In this document: piece after piece, positions 18,033 through 27,221 of the stretch
Numbering within the stretch: position 1 is the stretch's first letter
Layout: each line of letters starts with the position of its first letter
Origin: Bacillota bacterium
GTDB lineage: Bacteria > Bacillota > Clostridia > TANB77 > CAG-465
DNA: 64,000 bases
NCBI GenBank assembly: GCA_023460235.1
Contig: JAEWRE010000039.1
Location: 62,001-126,000 of the forward strand
Reading direction: 5' to 3'
Notes under the pieces: model-generated
Databases searched by the model: none
Seen by the model: only the letters and a program-made list of their open reading frames with translations
Told to the model about the DNA's origin: nothing
Program-made: the position numbers and the translations under genes

Positions 18033-18749
18033 CTATTTCTTTCGTAAAATAAAAGCTATAAAATTAAGATACTTTCCTCCACCAGCTTCCATTGCCTTAC
18101 GATCATTTATTGCGATTTCATTTTCTTGACTTAACCATACATCCCAAAGATCTTCATTGGCTTCCATCTCGTATATTGATATGATTTCAGCATCTTGACA
18201 TTGTTGTAATATTTCTGTCCAATACTTAATATCACGTAAATAAATAAGTTGCTCAGGTGTCCAAGAAAGAAGTAATTCTTTTGGCAAGTTATCATGACAA
18301 TCTTTCTTCATACCTGGAACACATGCATAAATATATGATCCACTCTTAACAAAAGGCAATAGTTTTTCATCTAGGTATTTTGGATCACGTCCCCAATAAT
18401 TATATGAATCTGTACTGACTACTGCATCAAAGAATTCCTTTTCAAATGGCAAGTCTGTTGCATCAGCTTTAACTGGTATGATCTGTTCGTGTGTTAATCC
18501 CATCTCGTCAAAGAATTTGCGATTTTCATTTGGTTCACTCCAAAGATCACAAGCATATACTGTGAATCCATAATCCTTAGCTAGCATAACACTGGTAATT
18601 CCTTGTCCACTGCCTAAATCACAAACAAGACTTCCAGACGGAATTTTATGATTTAAAAGCATTTCTTCCATCAATTTTAATGGATTAGGTCCCATCATTT
18701 TCTCTTTTAATTTAGGTAAACTATATTTTTCACTTTTAATATATTCCAT
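18033..18749 (-). CDS. Class I SAM-dependent methyltransferase
   Basis: 238 residues with motif I VCDLGSGQGITS (residues about 42-53), the acidic end of strand 2 in YACDLW, motif II KADATDLPFE and the motif-III-like DAVVSTDSYNYWG. This is the Rossmann methyltransferase of the UbiE/MT11 type. The substrate is not evident. It starts 1 nt after the TetR gene and is probably controlled by it. Confidence 0.85.
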   Translation of the reverse strand: MEYIKSEKYSLPKLKEKMMGPNPLKLMEEMLLNHKIPSGSLVCDLGSGQGITSVMLAKDYGFTVYACDLWSEPNENRKFFDEMGLTHEQIIPVKADATDLPFEKEFFDAVVSTDSYNYWGRDPKYLDEKLLPFVKSGSYIYACVPGMKKDCHDNLPKELLLSWTPEQLIYLRDIKYWTEILQQCQDAEIISIYEMEANEDLWDVWLSQENEIAINDRKAMEAGGGKYLNFIAFILRKK

Positions 18750-18750
18750 T

Positions 18751-19386
18751 TTAATACTCCTTTTCTTTCTTATTTTTCACTATATTTCTTATTATGAATT
18801 GTTCAACATGCTCATTTAGAAGATTTTTAACTTCCTCTTTATCATCTACTGAATCAGAAATGCTTATTAACAAATAAAATGGAGAATAAAAATCAATTGC
18901 TAGTTGCTTTGGATTGTTTTTTTCCAATACACCTTGCTCCATCATCTCTCTAAATATATCTTCCATATAACTTACTGGACCGCTTGTAAGACACTTATGA
19001 TATAACTCTGCTATTTCAGTATTTCTATATTGTTCTAATACTAGTATTTTACGGAAATTACAAGCAAATTCGTCTTCTATCCAAAAACAGAATTTTTCTT
19101 TTATGAATATCTTGATATTTTCTATAGATGTATAACTATACGGTAATGGTGATTTATCAAATGTCTCTTCTGGTACTTCACATTTTTTTGCATGTTCAAC
19201 ATCAACCTTATATATACGTTCTACAATACGATCAAATATATCCTGTTTATTTTTATAATGTTTATACAAAGCTCCTTTTGTCATTCCGAGTTCATTAGCT
19301 ATAGTACTTACTGAAACTGCTTTATAGCCATCTTGTGCAAACAAACGTAGAGCTGTCAATAAAATGTTTTCCTTTGTGTTTGACAT
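18751..19386 (-). CDS. TetR-family transcriptional regulator
   Basis: 211 residues with a standard TetR N-terminal helix-turn-helix: ILLTALRLFAQDGYKAVSVS, then IANELGMTKGALYKHYKNKQ. The C-terminal ligand-binding part is divergent. It heads the operon with the methyltransferase. An inverted repeat in front of the gene (19404-19419) is a likely autoregulatory operator. Confidence 0.9.
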   Translation of the reverse strand: MSNTKENILLTALRLFAQDGYKAVSVSTIANELGMTKGALYKHYKNKQDIFDRIVERIYKVDVEHAKKCEVPEETFDKSPLPYSYTSIENIKIFIKEKFCFWIEDEFACNFRKILVLEQYRNTEIAELYHKCLTSGPVSYMEDIFREMMEQGVLEKNNPKQLAIDFYSPFYLLISISDSVDDKEEVKNLLNEHVEQFIIRNIVKNKKEKEY

Positions 19387-19403
19387 TTACTTCCTCCTTG
19401 TCA

Positions 19404-19419
19404 GTAAACGATAGTTTAC
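19404..19419. promoter_or_regulatory. Inverted-repeat operator of the TetR operon
   Basis: GTAAAC-GATA-GTTTAC is a perfect 6-bp inverted repeat with 4-nt spacer, 18 nt before the TetR start codon and next to TATAGTATAG-like promoter sequence. Confidence 0.6.
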
Positions 19420-19470
19420 CAATATAGTATAGCAAAATATATTTTATTTGTCAAGAGACTTTAAAATATT

Positions 19471-19493
19471 CAAGTTTTCATCACACCGACCAT
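19471..19493 (+). repeat. tRNA-Pro 3' end fragment (att-like)
   Basis: CAAGTTTTCATCACACCGAC plus CAT matches the T-loop to CCA part of the tRNA-Pro, with a few changes. It is the rightmost such fragment seen and probably the outer boundary of the accessory region. Confidence 0.65.
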
Positions 19494-19535
19494 TTTCTAA
19501 TTTTTATTAACTTGCATAGAAATTAGAACCAATTA

Positions 19536-19575
19536 AAAAGAGTATTAATCAATTTTTTTTGATTAATACTCTTTT
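19536..19575. terminator. Perfect 15-bp hairpin terminator
   Basis: AAAAGAGTATTAATC (19536-19550) pairs with GATTAATACTCTTTT (19561-19575). It ends the minus-strand gene at 19591 and could also stop plus-strand transcription. Confidence 0.8.
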
Positions 19576-19590
19576 CATATAGTTTTTAAA

Positions 19591-19827
19591 TTAATATATT
19601 TCTATATTTTCAAACTTATTACAAATCTTTTTTATTAAATTACCTTTAATTAAGAGCCTAGATATTAAATCATCGGCTTTTTCATATATTTGTTGATTAT
19701 ATTCAACACCCTTTTCTGAAAATAAAAATCCATATGCAGAATTTGTTATTGCATATTCTTTTCCTTCATATTCAAATTCGACATCTCTTCCATCGATAAT
19801 GTAATTTTTTAGTTCTTCGAAATCCAA
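19591..19827 (-). CDS. Small acidic protein, paralogue of the protein at 16565
   Basis: 78 residues beginning MDFEELKNYIIDGRDVEFEY. It shares the pattern R-D-V-E-F-E-Y-x-G, I-T-N-S and I-C-x-K-F-x-x-I-E with the protein at 16565-16816. It lies just outside the last tRNA-end fragment, while the paralogue is inside. No named family recognised. Confidence 0.65.
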   Translation of the reverse strand: MDFEELKNYIIDGRDVEFEYEGKEYAITNSAYGFLFSEKGVEYNQQIYEKADDLISRLLIKGNLIKKICNKFENIEIY

Positions 19828-19990
19828 TTAAATCACCCTTTTTTACTACCATCCATTGGTTTAATTTAAACAATATGTGTTTCTACAAACCACACCTCAA
19901 AGGAATAATACTATTTTAGTCGTTCCCTTAACCCCCATTAATATAATAAACATTTATAAAAAATATATTCAATATATTATCAAACTAGCA

Positions 19991-20809
19991 TTATTCTATA
20001 TTTATATTATCACTATAGAAGTATACAAAATCTCTATCAGGATAATTCCAAACACCTTTATAACTTTTAGGTTTTAATATTCCATCAACCTCAACATAAT
20101 TTTCCATAACTGATGTCCATTTTAATTGAGTCATTGAATTATCAGAATTTGTAATGTATCTATCATTTGTTTCAAATGATAGATACAAACCATTCTCATC
20201 AAATGTAAATATTCCGCTTGCAGAAATATTATAATATGATATAGTAGCTTTAACATGCAAATCATCAATTTCTGTCCATGTAATATAATTTTGTAAAGCT
20301 ATACCTGGCGATAATAATGATTCTGCAAGAAATGTTGCAAGACAAGACTTATCCATTTTATCACCTCTGATATCAAATAAAGTAATAATTTTACCCATAA
20401 CGCCTTTCATACTTCCTACTCCATTTTCGTATGAATCAAATCCTTGAAAAGGAATACCTAATACAGATGACTTTATCAAAGCCAACCTTATAGGTTCTTT
20501 TGAGAAATTGTATTGTAAATATTCTACATTCAATTTCTTTCCATTTGAGATAAGAATTGCATCTTTTATATATAATTTCATATATGCATTCTTAGAAGTA
20601 CCTATATAGCCACAATTATTAAAATATTTTTGTAATGGTTTAGGTAAATTTTCAATATCTTTTAAAGTAATAATGTTACTTGTATTATTTGGTATTAATA
20701 CATTCCTATTTACAGCAATATTAAAATCATTTATTGTTTTTGAATATGGTATATAAAAAAATATAAGAATACCTATTATAATAATTAAAATACTAATAAT
20801 CAATATCAT
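19991..20809 (-). CDS. Membrane-anchored DUF6544-like protein
   Basis: About 272 residues. I chose ATG 20809 because AAAGGAAAG lies at the right distance; an in-frame GTG at 20827 is poorer. One N-terminal hydrophobic helix anchors the protein. The soluble part has LPKPLQKYFNNCGYIG and GDKMDKSCLATFLAESLL followed by SPGIAL, the conserved features I associate with DUF6544. Function unknown. Confidence 0.7.
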   Translation of the reverse strand: MILIISILIIIIGILIFFYIPYSKTINDFNIAVNRNVLIPNNTSNIITLKDIENLPKPLQKYFNNCGYIGTSKNAYMKLYIKDAILISNGKKLNVEYLQYNFSKEPIRLALIKSSVLGIPFQGFDSYENGVGSMKGVMGKIITLFDIRGDKMDKSCLATFLAESLLSPGIALQNYITWTEIDDLHVKATISYYNISASGIFTFDENGLYLSFETNDRYITNSDNSMTQLKWTSVMENYVEVDGILKPKSYKGVWNYPDRDFVYFYSDNINIE

Positions 20810-20929
20810 AATCTTCTTTCCTTTCACTCTATTAACAAAATTTCTCTTTTAAATTATTATCTTTACTTAAATAAAACTATTAGTAATATTTTAATAAGAT
20901 AATATGTTACTTTTAAAGTATATTTTAAT

Positions 20930-21739
20930 TTATTCTCCAGGTCCTCTATATCTCTTATATATTTTAGGATCTGCTACAATGCCGTTAAACGTTATTGCAT
21001 ATACTGGACAAAAGTTATAGCATCTCATACAAGCTGTACAATTATCATCAAATTTAAATTTTTCATTTTCATATTTTATATTTTTTGTGGGACATTTATT
21101 AACACATAACATACACTTACTACATAAATCATTATCTACACTTAATTCTTTATAATTATTTTTAATTGCTATTGTTGATTTTTTTCTAATAATTATACCA
21201 GGTATAAGACATGGTCCAATCCCTTCTATAAAACTTTTGTTATTAATTATCTTATTAATAATTTTATCCAATTTATTTATAGCATTTTGTTTTCTTTTTA
21301 ATAATGTATGTTCATCTACGAAATTCAATTTTATTTTAGGAGTTGATATATTACTACACATTTTTATATTTATGTACGTATCTAATTTAAATTTTGTGCC
21401 AATAAATAATTTCTTAGCACAAAAATAACCAAATGCATTAACATATGCATAAGTATTTATCATATACACTTTTTTATTTATATCACCGTTTTCCTTACAT
21501 ATTCTGTCTATAAATTCACGCATAATATTAGGAATATTAGCACCATAAATTGGTTGAGCAAACCCAATATAATCATATTCATTGATTAAGTTAGCTACAA
21601 AATCCTTATCCTCTATTTCTTTAGATTCAATAGAAATAATAGAACTAACATGTCCTTTTTTATAAATTATTTTTTCAAATTCTTCACATACCCATTTAGT
21701 ATTACCAGTACCACTAAAATAAAAAGTCAAATATTTCAT
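20930..21739 (-). CDS. EFR1-type flavodoxin/ferredoxin fusion
   Basis: 269 residues behind AGGAG. The N-terminal half is flavodoxin-like (YFSGTGNTKWVCEEF forms the phosphate loop; GFAQPIYGANIP follows). The C-terminal part carries two [4Fe-4S] motifs, CSKCMLCVNKCP and CTACMRCYNFCP. This domain order is that of EFR1-family proteins of anaerobic Firmicutes, which carry electrons between a flavin and ferredoxin-like clusters. It could exchange electrons with the hydrogenase encoded 8 kb away, but the sequence does not show this. Confidence 0.88.
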   Translation of the reverse strand: MKYLTFYFSGTGNTKWVCEEFEKIIYKKGHVSSIISIESKEIEDKDFVANLINEYDYIGFAQPIYGANIPNIMREFIDRICKENGDINKKVYMINTYAYVNAFGYFCAKKLFIGTKFKLDTYINIKMCSNISTPKIKLNFVDEHTLLKRKQNAINKLDKIINKIINNKSFIEGIGPCLIPGIIIRKKSTIAIKNNYKELSVDNDLCSKCMLCVNKCPTKNIKYENEKFKFDDNCTACMRCYNFCPVYAITFNGIVADPKIYKRYRGPGE

Positions 21740-22105
21740 TGTAAAACTCCTATAATTATCTTTACAGACTTTAATTTTTTTCTATAATTTCACATCTTTA
21801 TAATTTTTTAAAATATCTTTTATAGTATTATTTACTTTTAAATTTATTTCTACTTGTTTCATTAAATTCACTACTTATAATATATCACATATAAAAATAA
21901 ACCTCAATAACATAATAATATATAAATGTTAAATTTTCATATTCTTTGCTATATAATACATTGAAATTTGAATTTAAAAATAACATTATCAATTTAACAT
22001 ATATTAAAATTAATGAAATAAAAAATATATATTTACAAAACCTTTTATTTATGTTGTAAATAGTATATAATATACTGTATAGTAAAGCAAAGGAAATGAT
22101 AGAAA
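21740..22105. other. Intergenic region between divergent genes, no gene called
   Basis: A 26-codon minus-strand frame (MKQVEINL...) exists at about 21786-21860 but has no strong ribosome binding site and no recognisable content. The rest is AT-rich promoter-like sequence. Confidence 0.5.
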
Positions 22106-22315
22106 ATGAGTAAATATAATCCCTTATGGCAATATCTTAAAGAGAGCAACAATAATTTAATAAAATTATCTTTTGAAGATATAAAAAATATTCTTAATTT
22201 TGATATTGATCATTCTTTTTTAACATATAAAAAAGAAGCAAAAGAGTATGGTTATGAAGTTGGTAAAATATCTTTAAAAGAAAAACATGTTACATTTATG
22301 AAAACAAATAATTAA
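22106..22315 (+). CDS. Small conserved protein of 69 residues
   Basis: ATG 22106 follows AAAGGAAATGATAGAAA. The text MSKYNPLWQYLKE, LSFEDIKNILNFDIDHSFL and YGYEVGKISLKEKHVTF matches a widespread small Firmicutes protein family of unknown function that I have seen with the same M-S-K-Y-x-P-L-W start. A strong terminator follows. Confidence 0.8.
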   Translation: MSKYNPLWQYLKESNNNLIKLSFEDIKNILNFDIDHSFLTYKKEAKEYGYEVGKISLKEKHVTFMKTNN

Positions 22316-22347
22316 TTTATAAATTTTAATTTTATTAATCTCTTTTA

Positions 22348-22395
22348 AAAACATAAATGGACTTAAAATTAATAATTTTAAATCCATTTATGTTT
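22348..22395. terminator. Bidirectional terminator between convergent genes
   Basis: AAACATAAATGGA pairs with TCCATTTATGTTT, and an inner AAAATT/AATTTT pairing extends the stem. It separates the 69-residue gene from hypE. Confidence 0.8.
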
Positions 22396-22431
22396 ATTTA
22401 TTATTTTTTAATTCCATTCATTTTAATAATA

Positions 22432-23436
22432 TTAACATATTCTTGGTAAAGAATCCTCATATAAATGTTCTATACATCTTTTTCCACCTATTAACGTATT
22501 CATTATAACTGTATTTTTATATTTGTCACTAATTATGCTTCCTATTATATTTGCATATTCACAACCTTCAATATTTTGTATTTCATTTAACATTTTTTCT
22601 GCTATATTTTCATTAACAACAAGTAACATTCTTCCTTCACATGCTAGATACATTGGATCAAGTCCTAATATATTGCATACACTTTTTATACTATTTTTAA
22701 CAGGTATACTCTCTTCTTCTATTTGTATACCAACATTATAATAATTAACTACTTCATTTAAAATAGTTGCTACCCCACCTCTTGTGGGATCTCTCATTAT
22801 TTTTATATCTTTTATATATTTTAATAAAATAGGCTGTAGTTTAGTTAATGGCATACAATCACTTAAAATTTCAGTTTTACTATTTATATTATATCTAGAT
22901 AATGCTATAGCAGTACCATGTTCTCCTATTCCCCCTGTAACAATTATCTTGTCATTGTTACATACTTCTTTGCTTTCATAATCATTTATCTTTTTACCTA
23001 CTCCAGTTGTAGTAATATATATTCCATCTGCACTTCCCTTTTCTACTACTTTTGTATCACCTGTAACTATAGCGACATTTGTAATTTTAGATATATTCGC
23101 CATTGAAATAACTATTTTTTCTAAGTCTTCTATATCAAATCCCTCTTCTATTATAAATGCAGCACTTATATATAATGGAATAGCGCCTGATACCACTAAA
23201 TCATTTATAGTACCACACATTGCTATTTTTCCTATATCACCGCCAGGGAAAAATGTAGGTTTAACAACAAAAGAATCTGTAGTAAAGCAAATTTCGCCAT
23301 CTACTTTAGGCAATATTGCGGAATCAATACCTTCATTTAATATATGATTATCAAAATGTTTCTGAAATATATTCTTTATTAGTTTTTCTGTATTTATTCC
23401 ACCATTGCCATGATTTAATGTGATTTTATTATTCAT
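22432..23436 (-). CDS. hypE: Hydrogenase maturation protein HypE
   Basis: 334 residues. It begins with HGNGG and ends in PRIC, the universal HypE C-terminus whose cysteine carries the thiocarbamate that is dehydrated to cyanide for the NiFe(CN)2CO site. The AIR-synthase-like fold is visible in GTINDLVVSGA, TGDTKVVEKG and RDPTRGGVA. It is the last gene of the hydrogenase operon and overlaps the end of hypD by 8 nt. Confidence 0.97.
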   Translation of the reverse strand: MNNKITLNHGNGGINTEKLIKNIFQKHFDNHILNEGIDSAILPKVDGEICFTTDSFVVKPTFFPGGDIGKIAMCGTINDLVVSGAIPLYISAAFIIEEGFDIEDLEKIVISMANISKITNVAIVTGDTKVVEKGSADGIYITTTGVGKKINDYESKEVCNNDKIIVTGGIGEHGTAIALSRYNINSKTEILSDCMPLTKLQPILLKYIKDIKIMRDPTRGGVATILNEVVNYYNVGIQIEEESIPVKNSIKSVCNILGLDPMYLACEGRMLLVVNENIAEKMLNEIQNIEGCEYANIIGSIISDKYKNTVIMNTLIGGKRCIEHLYEDSLPRIC

Positions 23437-24496
23437 AATTTACCACCTTCATATATCTATATATTGCATTACAACTTCCTTCTTGTGAAACCATACAAGG
23501 TCCCTTTGGAGATATTGGCGTGCACATCTTACCAAACAATTTACAATCATTTGGTTTTATTCTTCCAAGTAAAACATCTCCACAATTACAAACCGTTGGT
23601 TTAATTTTTTTTGAATTTACAATATTAAATTCTTTTGTAGCATCTAAATTTTCATATTCATCTTTTAATTTTAGACCTGACTGCTTTACATTTCCTATAC
23701 CTCTCCAGCATTCATCAACAGGTTCAAAGTACTTACTTATTATATCTTTAGCAATTATGTTTCCTTCTACTTTAACTACATTGCTATAACTATTAATTAA
23801 TTTAGGATATTCTTCATATTCAATCTGTTTAACAATATGATAAATTCCAGTTATTATTTCAATACCATTAAAACCACAAACCGCACATGGTATATTGTAT
23901 TTATCTGCAATAAAATTAAAGTAATTACTTCCCGTTATTGCAGCTACATTACCCGGACAAATAATTCCATCTATTTTATAATTTTCTTGATTTAATATAT
24001 ATTCTAAAATTGGTTTCATTACTTTTAATGCAGTATAGAAAAAAAGATTAGTTATTCCCTCTTCTATGGTTTTTCTAATAACAGCTGCAATTATTGGTGC
24101 CATAGTCTCAAACCCTATTGCTAAAAATACTATTTTTTTATCTTTATTTTCTTTTGCCAAAACTATAGCATCAAAAGGTGAATATATTATTCTTACATTT
24201 TTACTATTTCTCTTATCTAATATTGAATACTTTGTACCTCTAACTCTTAACAAATCTCCAAAGCTAACAATTATAACATCATCATTTTTTAAAAGTTCTA
24301 TTGCATTATCTATATATCCTTCATGTGCCACACATACTGGGCAACCTGGTCCAGATAAAAGATTGATATTTGAATGTAATTTTGACCTTATTCCAAGATT
24401 AGATATCACATTGGTATGAGTTCCACATATCTCCATTATATTTATTTCTTTTTTTGATATATTGTTTATCTCATCAAGTACTTGTTTGCTATTCAT
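23429..24496 (-). CDS. hypD: Hydrogenase maturation protein HypD
   Basis: About 355 residues; start at ATG 24496 fits GGAG 7 nt upstream better than 24502. The family motifs are present: EICGTHT, GPGCPVCV, ICPGNVAAITG, CGFNG, and the C-terminal iron-sulfur region CNCGDVL, DCKLFGKMCTP, GPCMVSQEG. HypD is the scaffold on which Fe(CN)2CO is built with HypC. Its start overlaps the end of hypC. Confidence 0.97.
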   Translation of the reverse strand: MNSKQVLDEINNISKKEINIMEICGTHTNVISNLGIRSKLHSNINLLSGPGCPVCVAHEGYIDNAIELLKNDDVIIVSFGDLLRVRGTKYSILDKRNSKNVRIIYSPFDAIVLAKENKDKKIVFLAIGFETMAPIIAAVIRKTIEEGITNLFFYTALKVMKPILEYILNQENYKIDGIICPGNVAAITGSNYFNFIADKYNIPCAVCGFNGIEIITGIYHIVKQIEYEEYPKLINSYSNVVKVEGNIIAKDIISKYFEPVDECWRGIGNVKQSGLKLKDEYENLDATKEFNIVNSKKIKPTVCNCGDVLLGRIKPNDCKLFGKMCTPISPKGPCMVSQEGSCNAIYRYMKVVNYE

Positions 24497-24704
24497 TATC
24501 AAACTCCTTTAATAATCTAGTAATTTCATCTGAATATTCTCCACTTACTTTTTCTATAGCATATCCAGAATGAATTACTAAATTATCACCTAATTTAGGT
24601 TCTTCTATTAATTCTACATTAACATCCATCTCTATTCCAAGGACATCAACAGTTGCAGTATATCCATGCAAATCTATAATTTTACCACAAATACTAATAC
24701 ACAT
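24489..24704 (-). CDS. hypC: Hydrogenase maturation chaperone HypC
   Basis: 71 residues starting M-C-I-S, with the essential N-terminal cysteine that binds the iron ligand complex, followed by the beta-barrel pattern (GKIIDLHGYTATVDVLG, GDNLVIHSGYAIEKV). Overlaps both hypF and hypD, so translation is probably coupled. Confidence 0.95.
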   Translation of the reverse strand: MCISICGKIIDLHGYTATVDVLGIEMDVNVELIEEPKLGDNLVIHSGYAIEKVSGEYSDEITRLLKEFDNE

Positions 24705-26970
24705 ATTTTCCCCTCTTTATCATTTCTTCTGCAATAGTAATTTGACCAACAGATAAACCATTATCATTAAAAGGTATCTGTTCATTAATGTATACATTCA
24801 TTCCCATATCTTTTAATCTTTTTAAAGTATTCTTAAGTAAATAATTATTATCGAATACTCCTCCTGATAACACAACTTTATTTATATTATAATCTAAACT
24901 TATTTTGCTTACCATATCTATAATAATTTGTACAATTGTATTATGAAATTTAGCTGATATAACTTTGTTACTTACCTTAAAATCAATATCATCTAATATT
25001 TCTTCAAGTAATGACTTATAACATACTTGATAATACCCATTATCACAGTTTATACTATAATTATATTTTTCTTTTACTTTTGCTGAAATAATATTTTCGA
25101 GTCTAATAGCAGCTTCTGCTTCATATGAAGAATAGTGGCATAAACCAAGTAATGCAGATACTGCGTCAAATAGCCTTCCTATACTTGAAGTTTTAAAACA
25201 ATTAAAATTATTATCTAAAGCCTGTTCTACCATTATTATATCTTCATCTGGTATATTTTTAATGTACTTTTTGTAATCTCCTCCAACATAATGTAAATAA
25301 CTTACAGCTATTCTCCAAGGCTCTTTTATAGCAATATCATTTCCTTGAATATATATATATTCCATTTGACCTACTCTATTAAATTTATATCTATCTCCAA
25401 CAAAAAATTCTCCACCCCAAATTGCATTATCATAACCTAGCCCAGTTCCATCAAATATAACTCCAATTACTTTTTCATGTATTTTATTTTCAACCATACA
25501 ACTAACCATATGTGCATGATGATGTTGTACCCTTAGCACTTCTAAATCTCCACAAATATTAGAAGCAAATTTATCACTTAAATCACATGTCACAAATTTA
25601 GAATTAGAATTAATTAGGTGTTTTAAATTATCTATTCCCTTTTTATATGTACAAAAAGTTTGATATTCCGTTATATTTCCAAAATATTGACTCATATATA
25701 TACATCCGTTTTTGGATATACAAAAAGAATTCTTTAAAGTAGAGCCTAAAGAGATAATTTCATTTTTAATGTTTTCTTTTATCATATATGGTGAGTATCC
25801 TCTTGATCTTCTAACGACTATTTCTTTATTGCTAATTACTTTTACCACAGAATCTTCTACTGGTATATTTATGTCTCTATCATTTACAACATAATAATCA
25901 GCTATATCTTTTAAATTTCGAGTAGCATTTTCATTTATATATTCAATACCAGCAGAACTCATATTTCCACTAGTCATAACTAAATAACGTATTTCATCAT
26001 CAAATAGCATCATGTGTAGTGGTGTGTAAGGCAAAAAAACTCCATATTTTTTTGAATCACATGATACTTCATCTGCTATACTTTTATTTCTTCTTTTTCT
26101 TAATAATACTATTGGTTTTTTATTGCTTTTAAGTAACTCTTCTTCTTTTTTATTTATATAACATATCTCTTCTATATATTTATATTCTTTAGCCATAATT
26201 GCAAAAGGTTTATATGATCTATTTTTTCTATTTCTTAATATACTGACTGCATTATTGTTTTTCGCATCACAAACAAGATGAAATCCACCAATTCCTTTAA
26301 TTGCAATTATATATCCTGATTTTATATACTCTCTTATTTCTTCAATCTTATTTTCTACATTTACTTCTTCACCATTTTTATCCAAAATCTTTATTGATGG
26401 TCCACATTTTCCACAGCAATTAGTTTGAAAGTGAAAATGTCTGTCATTTGGATTTAAATATTCACTTCTGCATTCATCGCACATTAAAAATTTATTCATA
26501 GTAGTACTAACTCTATCAAATGGAAATCCTAACATAACTGAATATCTTGGACCGCAATGTGTACAATTGGTAAATGGATACATATATCTTCTATTATTTT
26601 TATCAAATATCTCTTTTAAGCATTCATCACAAATACCTGCATCAAAAGGAATAAATCTAGATATATTATTTTCTTGTATGCTCTTAAGTATTTCAAATTT
26701 ACTGTATCCTTTATATGCAGTTTCTTCAATATCTATATTATCTATAATCGCTAATTTAGGTGGATCCTTGGATATACTATTTAAGAATACATTAATATCA
26801 TTATAATGACCTTCAGCTTCTATAATTACAGCTCCACCTATATTAATTATATTTCCATATATATTTAGTTCATTTGCCTTTTTTACAACGTATGGCCTAA
26901 ACCCTACACCTTGTACTACACCTTGTATTTTAACAAGGTAGCTTTTTATTTCACTACCTTTATTTAGCAT
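24694..26970 (-). CDS. hypF: Carbamoyltransferase HypF
   Basis: About 758 residues. Start ATG 26970 has AAGGTGA in front; the upstream TTG in frame is less likely. Domains in order: acylphosphatase (VQGVGFRPYV), paired zinc fingers (CDEC, CTHCGPRYS, CDECRSEY, CCGKCGPS at about 110-185), a YrdC-like domain (KGIGGFHLVCDA) and a Kae1-like carbamoyltransferase domain (QHHHAHMVSCM, LSGGVFDN). It makes the cyanide precursor from carbamoyl phosphate. Starts 1 nt after the hypA stop. Confidence 0.97.
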   Translation of the reverse strand: MLNKGSEIKSYLVKIQGVVQGVGFRPYVVKKANELNIYGNIINIGGAVIIEAEGHYNDINVFLNSISKDPPKLAIIDNIDIEETAYKGYSKFEILKSIQENNISRFIPFDAGICDECLKEIFDKNNRRYMYPFTNCTHCGPRYSVMLGFPFDRVSTTMNKFLMCDECRSEYLNPNDRHFHFQTNCCGKCGPSIKILDKNGEEVNVENKIEEIREYIKSGYIIAIKGIGGFHLVCDAKNNNAVSILRNRKNRSYKPFAIMAKEYKYIEEICYINKKEEELLKSNKKPIVLLRKRRNKSIADEVSCDSKKYGVFLPYTPLHMMLFDDEIRYLVMTSGNMSSAGIEYINENATRNLKDIADYYVVNDRDINIPVEDSVVKVISNKEIVVRRSRGYSPYMIKENIKNEIISLGSTLKNSFCISKNGCIYMSQYFGNITEYQTFCTYKKGIDNLKHLINSNSKFVTCDLSDKFASNICGDLEVLRVQHHHAHMVSCMVENKIHEKVIGVIFDGTGLGYDNAIWGGEFFVGDRYKFNRVGQMEYIYIQGNDIAIKEPWRIAVSYLHYVGGDYKKYIKNIPDEDIIMVEQALDNNFNCFKTSSIGRLFDAVSALLGLCHYSSYEAEAAIRLENIISAKVKEKYNYSINCDNGYYQVCYKSLLEEILDDIDFKVSNKVISAKFHNTIVQIIIDMVSKISLDYNINKVVLSGGVFDNNYLLKNTLKRLKDMGMNVYINEQIPFNDNGLSVGQITIAEEMIKRGKYVY

Positions 26971-26971
26971 A

Positions 26972-27220
26972 CTATTCACCTTCAATACTTGTAATTATTG
27001 CTGTTTGGTCTTCAATATTATCCTTTTTTATGTCTAAATGTGCGTTTGTAGTAACCACGTCATCTAAATGATGATTTAGCTCATCAAGTAACACCTCTTC
27101 ATTTATATGACTATCATTATTTACCGTTAAAGATAATTTATTTATTTTGCTTATTTTATTATCTTTACAAATCTTATCAACAGAATCAATAATTCTTGTT
27201 ATTAAATAACTATCATGCAT
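26972..27220 (-). CDS. hypA: HypA-like nickel chaperone lacking the zinc ribbon
   Basis: 82 residues beginning MHDSYL. The N-terminal Met-His of HypA, which binds nickel, is kept, and the pattern of the first beta-alpha unit (IIDSVDKICKDNKISKINKL followed by SLTVN) fits HypA. Normal HypA has about 113 residues with two CxxC pairs binding zinc. This product has only one cysteine, so the zinc module is missing. The operon place between the protease and hypF supports the assignment. No HypB GTPase gene is in the window, which makes nickel delivery here minimal or dependent on genes elsewhere. Confidence 0.75.
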   Translation of the reverse strand: MHDSYLITRIIDSVDKICKDNKISKINKLSLTVNNDSHINEEVLLDELNHHLDDVVTTNAHLDIKKDNIEDQTAIITSIEGE

Positions 27221-27221
27221 A

